64,000 nt of DNA, taken from assembly GCF_000271305.1 (NCBI RefSeq), contig NZ_AKGD01000002.1:62001-126000 (forward strand), in the 5' to 3' direction. The notes beneath the pieces are model-generated. The model was not told the DNA's origin. It did no database searches and saw only the letters and a list, made by a program, of their open reading frames with translations. The position numbers and the translations under genes are program-made. Below are positions 60,727-64,000 of the stretch, piece after piece; within the stretch, counting starts at the first letter, position 1; every line of letters begins with the position of its first letter. Source of the stretch: Hydrocarboniphaga effusa AP103. GTDB lineage: Bacteria > Pseudomonadota > Gammaproteobacteria > Nevskiales > Nevskiaceae.

Positions 60727-62940
60727 ATGCGCAAGACTTTATTGGCCGCCGCAGCCGCTCGCCTTGGTTTTCCGCTGCTGTTGGGCACCCTGGTGAGCAC
60801 GGCGGCTTCGGCTCAGCAGGTGGCGCAAAAAGCCGCCGAGCCGACCGCATCGGCCAGCGAGCCCGCCGCGGACCCGGCCGAAGTCATCGTCATCGCGAGC
60901 GGCTCGCAGGTCGACCTGACCAAGCCCTATGCGGGCGGCCAGGTGGCGCAGGGCGGCCGCGTGGGCCTGTTCGGCAACGTCGACCTGATGGATTCGCCGT
61001 TCAACAGCACCGCCTACACGGCCGACCTGATCCGCAACCAGCAGGCGCGCAGTGTCGCCGACGTGGTCCAGAACGATCCGTCCGTGCGCCTCGCGCGCGG
61101 CTTCGGCAACTTCCAGGAGGTCTACATCATCCGTGGCTTCGAAGTCAGCTCGGACGACATCGGCTACAACGGCGTCTACGGCCTGCTGCCGCGCCAGTAC
61201 GTGGCGGCCGAACTGCTCGAGCGCACCGAAGTCTTCCGCGGCGCCAACAGTTTCCTGAACGGCGCCGCGCCCGGTGGAAGCGGCATCGGCGGCACCATCA
61301 ACCTGGTGCCCAAGCGCGCGCCGGACGATGACCTCACGCGCCTCAGCGTCGGCTATGAAAGCGATGCGATGGGCTACGCGGCGGCCGACGTCGCGCGTCG
61401 ATTCGGTGACGACAAGCGTTGGGGTGTTCGCGGCAACCTGGTCGGCCGCAAGGGCGACACCTCGATCGACGACGAAGCGCGCGAACTCGGCGTGCTCGCG
61501 CTGGGCCTGGACTATCGCGGCGACAAGCTGCGCCTGTCGGCCGACCTCGGCTATCAGGACCATCGCATCGACGCGCCGCGTCCGAGCGTGACGCCGACGA
61601 CGGGCATTCCCGATGCGCCGAAGTCCGATTCCAATTTCGCGCAGGACTGGAGCTTCTCGGAGGAGAAGGACTTGTTCGGCGTGGCGCGTGGCGAATACGA
61701 CTTCACCCAGCACATCACGGCCTGGGCCGCGGTCGGCGTGCGCGACAGCGAGGAGCACAACGTGCTGGCCAACCCGTCGGCCGACGCGGACGGCAATTAC
61801 ACGGTGGGCCGCTTCGACAACTATCGCGAAGACAGCGTGCTCACGGGCGATGCCGGCGTGCGCTTCGAATTCAAGACGGGCTCGGTGGGCCATCGCGCAG
61901 TGCTGTCGGCCTCGGCTTTCGAGCTCGATTCGAAGAACGCCTATGCGATGTCGATGTCGAGCATCAGCGGCAACCTCTACGACTTCTCGTCGTCGCCGCA
62001 GCCGGCGGCCGACTGGTTCACGGGCGGCGACATGAACGACCCGCTGACCACGTTCAAGACCAAGACCAGCAGCTACGCGATCGCGGACACGCTCGCGCTG
62101 CTCGACAAGCGCGTGCTGCTGACGTTCGGTGCGCGCTACCAGGTTCTTCAGCAGTACAGCTACGACTACAACACCGGCGACGGCGGCAAGACCTACGACG
62201 ACAACACCTGGTCGCCGATGGCGGGCCTGGTGTTCAAGACCAGCGACAAGGTTTCGCTGTACGCGAACTACATCGAAGGCCTGATCCCGGGTGATGCGGT
62301 GCCGCAGCAGATCAACAACGTTCCGGTCGAGAACGGTGGCGACGCGCTGTCGCCGTTCAAGTCCAGGCAGACCGAAGTCGGTGCCAAGTACGACGGCGGC
62401 AACCTGGGCCTGGGCTTCGCGCTGTTCGAGATCAACAAGCCGAGCAGCTTCTTCGACGGCACGCGCGTGACGCAGGACGGCGAGCAGCGCAACCGCGGTG
62501 CGGAACTGACCTGGTTCGGCGAGCCGATCGACGGTTATCGCGTGCTCGGCGGCATCACGGTGCTCGATGCCAAGTTCACCAAGTCCGATGGTGCGGACGA
62601 TGGCCAGGAGCCGATCGGCGTCGCCGACCTGCAGGCGAACCTGACGGTCGAATACGACCTGCGCGCAGTGCCGGGCCTGAGCTTCGAAGCGCGCGGCAAC
62701 TACACCGCCTCGCAGAAGGCCAGCACGACCAACGACCTGAGCATTCCGTCGTGGACGCGCCTGGATCTCGGCACGCGCTACGCGTTCGAAGTGGCCGGGC
62801 GCGCGGTCACCTTGCGTGCGCGCGTCGACAACGTCACGGGCCGCGATTACTGGGCGTCGACGGGCGGTACCTTCGGGGCCAACTATCTCGTGCTCGGCAA
62901 CCCGCGCACCTTCACGCTGTCGGCCTCGGTGGACTTGTGA
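60727..62940 (+). CDS. TonB-dependent siderophore receptor
   Basis: A 737-residue outer-membrane receptor. The signal peptide runs to TAASAQ, followed by a TonB-box-like EVIVIAS. The plug has SVADVVQNDPSVRLARGFGNFQEVYIIRGFEV and LLERTEVFRGANSFLNGAAPGGSGIGGTINLVPKR, the pattern of ferric-hydroxamate/FhuE-type receptors. The barrel ends FTLSASVDL. A perfect Fur box precedes it. The specific siderophore cannot be named from sequence. KdpE follows in the opposite orientation with a four-base gap. Confidence 0.94.
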   Translation: MRKTLLAAAAARLGFPLLLGTLVSTAASAQQVAQKAAEPTASASEPAADPAEVIVIASGSQVDLTKPYAGGQVAQGGRVGLFGNVDLMDSPFNSTAYTADLIRNQQARSVADVVQNDPSVRLARGFGNFQEVYIIRGFEVSSDDIGYNGVYGLLPRQYVAAELLERTEVFRGANSFLNGAAPGGSGIGGTINLVPKRAPDDDLTRLSVGYESDAMGYAAADVARRFGDDKRWGVRGNLVGRKGDTSIDDEARELGVLALGLDYRGDKLRLSADLGYQDHRIDAPRPSVTPTTGIPDAPKSDSNFAQDWSFSEEKDLFGVARGEYDFTQHITAWAAVGVRDSEEHNVLANPSADADGNYTVGRFDNYREDSVLTGDAGVRFEFKTGSVGHRAVLSASAFELDSKNAYAMSMSSISGNLYDFSSSPQPAADWFTGGDMNDPLTTFKTKTSSYAIADTLALLDKRVLLTFGARYQVLQQYSYDYNTGDGGKTYDDNTWSPMAGLVFKTSDKVSLYANYIEGLIPGDAVPQQINNVPVENGGDALSPFKSRQTEVGAKYDGGNLGLGFALFEINKPSSFFDGTRVTQDGEQRNRGAELTWFGEPIDGYRVLGGITVLDAKFTKSDGADDGQEPIGVADLQANLTVEYDLRAVPGLSFEARGNYTASQKASTTNDLSIPSWTRLDLGTRYAFEVAGRAVTLRARVDNVTGRDYWASTGGTFGANYLVLGNPRTFTLSASVDL

Positions 62941-62944
62941 AGCC

Positions 62945-63634
62945 TCACGGCATCTTCAAGCGATAGCCCACGCCCGGCTCGGTGACGACGTAGCGCGGAG
63001 CCGCGGCGTCGTCACCGAGCTTGTGTCTCAGCTGGCCGATGTAGACGCGCAGGTATTGCGTGTCGTCCTCGTGCACCTTGCCCCAGACTTCGCGCAGCAG
63101 CTGCGGCTGCGTGATCACGCGGCCCGCATGCCGGGCGAGCACGGCGAGAATCGCGTACTCCTTGCGCGACAGGCGCAGCTCGATGCCATCGAGCGTCACG
63201 CGGCGCAGTGTCAGGTCGATGCGCAGCGCGCCGGTTTCGATCACCGGTTGCGAGCCGCTGGCCTGCAGCCGATGGCGCAGCGCTGCGCGAATGCGCGCGA
63301 GCAGTTCGGCGATGCCGAAGGGCTTGGTCAGGTAGTCGTCCGCGCCCGCATCGAGTGCGCGCACCTTGCCGCCTTCGTCGTCGCGCACCGACAGCACGAT
63401 GATCGGCACGCTCGAAATTTCGCGGATGCGCGGAATCAGATCGAGCCCGTCGGCGTCGGGCAAACCGAGATCGAGGATCATCACGTCGGGCTTGTCCTGC
63501 TTGAGCGCGGCGAGGCCGGCTTCGGCGTTGGCGGCTTCGATCACCTGCAGCGATTCGGCGCCGAGGCTCACGCGCAGCAGCTTGCGGATCTGTGGCTCGT
63601 CGTCGACGACCAGGACACGGATCGTTTCAGTCAT
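62945..63634 (-). CDS. kdpE: Response regulator KdpE
   Basis: A 229-residue OmpR-type regulator that turns on the KdpFABC potassium pump. The receiver domain has the acidic pair VVDDE, the phospho-Asp in VMILDLGLPDADG near residue 54, and Lys in YLTKPF. The DNA-binding winged helix ends with EDDTQYLRVYIGQLRHKLGDD and VTEPGVGYRLKMP, which are specific to KdpE. The start overlaps the kdpD stop by eight bases, as is normal for this pair. Confidence 0.94.
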   Translation of the reverse strand: MTETIRVLVVDDEPQIRKLLRVSLGAESLQVIEAANAEAGLAALKQDKPDVMILDLGLPDADGLDLIPRIREISSVPIIVLSVRDDEGGKVRALDAGADDYLTKPFGIAELLARIRAALRHRLQASGSQPVIETGALRIDLTLRRVTLDGIELRLSRKEYAILAVLARHAGRVITQPQLLREVWGKVHEDDTQYLRVYIGQLRHKLGDDAAAPRYVVTEPGVGYRLKMP

Positions 63635-64000
63635 CGCGCACCTGGGGCGGCGTCTTGCGCGGCAGGCGCATCTCGATCACTGCGCCGCGGCCTTCTGCAG
63701 GTGCGAGCGCGCGCACCTGTCCGTCCTGCGCCGCAAGCAGGCCACGGCAGATCGCCAGCCCCAGGCCGGTGCCCGGCGCGGTGTGATCCTGCGATTGCAC
63801 GCGATGGAACATGTCGAAGATCTTCTCGCGATCGGCCGCCGGCACGCCAGGGCCGTGATCGCGCACGCGCAATAGCAACCACTGCGACTGCGTGCCCAGC
63901 GCGATCTCGATCGGTGAGCCGGCCGGCGAATACTTGGCCGCGTTGTCGATCACGTTGACGAGCGCCTGCTCGAGCAGCAGTGGATCGCACCAGGCCAGCG
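63627..64000 (-). CDS. kdpD: Sensor histidine kinase KdpD, C-terminal part (cut by window edge)
   Basis: Only the last 124 codons or so are in the window. They hold the ATPase core: N-box LLLEQALVNVIDNAAKYSPAG, G1 VRDHGPGVPAADREKIFDMFHR, and G2 PGTGLGLAICRGLLAAQDG. This part and the overlap with kdpE identify KdpD, the potassium-responsive sensor kinase. The sensing and membrane regions lie beyond the right edge. Confidence 0.9.
   Translation of the reverse strand, partial: LAWCDPLLLEQALVNVIDNAAKYSPAGSPIEIALGTQSQWLLLRVRDHGPGVPAADREKIFDMFHRVQSQDHTAPGTGLGLAICRGLLAAQDGQVRALAPAEGRGAVIEMRLPRKTPPQVRDD

Overview
The window is high-GC DNA (roughly two thirds G+C by eye) from a gammaproteobacterium. 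The evidence is CCA-encoding tRNA genes, the thiS-thiG-trmB and birA-coaX-tRNA gene orders, KdpD/KdpE, SpoT, PdxH, Uup, PldA and large TonB-dependent receptors. A Nevskiales/Xanthomonadales-type genome is my inference. Genes are dense on both strands, and many operon junctions overlap by ATGA, GTGA or TTGA.

Layout. 1-3.6 kb: partial GNAT acetyltransferase, small acidic protein, phosphoribulokinase PrkB, then thiS-thiG-trmB, all on the minus strand. 3.6-7.1 kb: a tRNA-Gly(CCC) gene split in its anticodon stem by a 3395-base group II intron. The intron has a complete reverse transcriptase/maturase/HNH gene, a signal-peptide cargo gene and, unexpectedly, a second intact tRNA-Gly(CCC) inside it. 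7.1-8.2 kb: small envelope proteins. 8.3-17.8 kb: a ten-gene minus-strand operon (SH3 protein, outer-membrane barrel, small periplasmic proteins, two TPR proteins, ExbB, two ExbD, AgmX/TonB-like protein), a TolQR-type motor cluster resembling the ancestral core of the Myxococcus Agl-Glt machinery. 18-27.9 kb: hydrolase, feoA-feoB-Cys-rich protein behind a Fur-like site, M61 peptidase, acyl-CoA ligase, plsY, birA, coaX, tRNA-Thr. 27.9-28.7 kb: an eroded tyrosine-integrase remnant next to the tRNA. 28.7-36.2 kb: SDR, TonB receptor, Old-Yellow-Enzyme protein, YtfJ-like protein, helical protein, scoA-scoB. 36.2-47.8 kb: DUF2235 hydrolase, small membrane proteins, Uup, a divergent SDR/LysR pair, diguanylate cyclase, free-methionine-R-sulfoxide reductase, HPP-CBS protein, PldA and a solitary AbiEi-type regulator. 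47.9-64 kb: Kef-type antiporter, membrane adenylate cyclase, SpoT, Atm1-like exporter, an acyltransferase/SDR pair, Dps, an OppF-like ATPase, M48 protease, PdxH, a Fur-controlled siderophore receptor, KdpE and the start of KdpD (cut by the window edge).

The outstanding object is the intron at 3665-7059. Its EBS1 and EBS2 sequences complement 13 continuous bases of the interrupted tRNA anticodon arm, and exact excision restores a perfect 74-nt tRNA. The tRNA it carries is the same tRNA with a rewritten anticodon stem that no longer matches the intron's own target. This looks like a retroelement that attacks a tRNA and brings a resistant replacement. No function has been tested; the claim rests on base-by-base reading of the junctions, domain V, domain VI, the EBS/IBS pairs and both tRNA cloverleaves.
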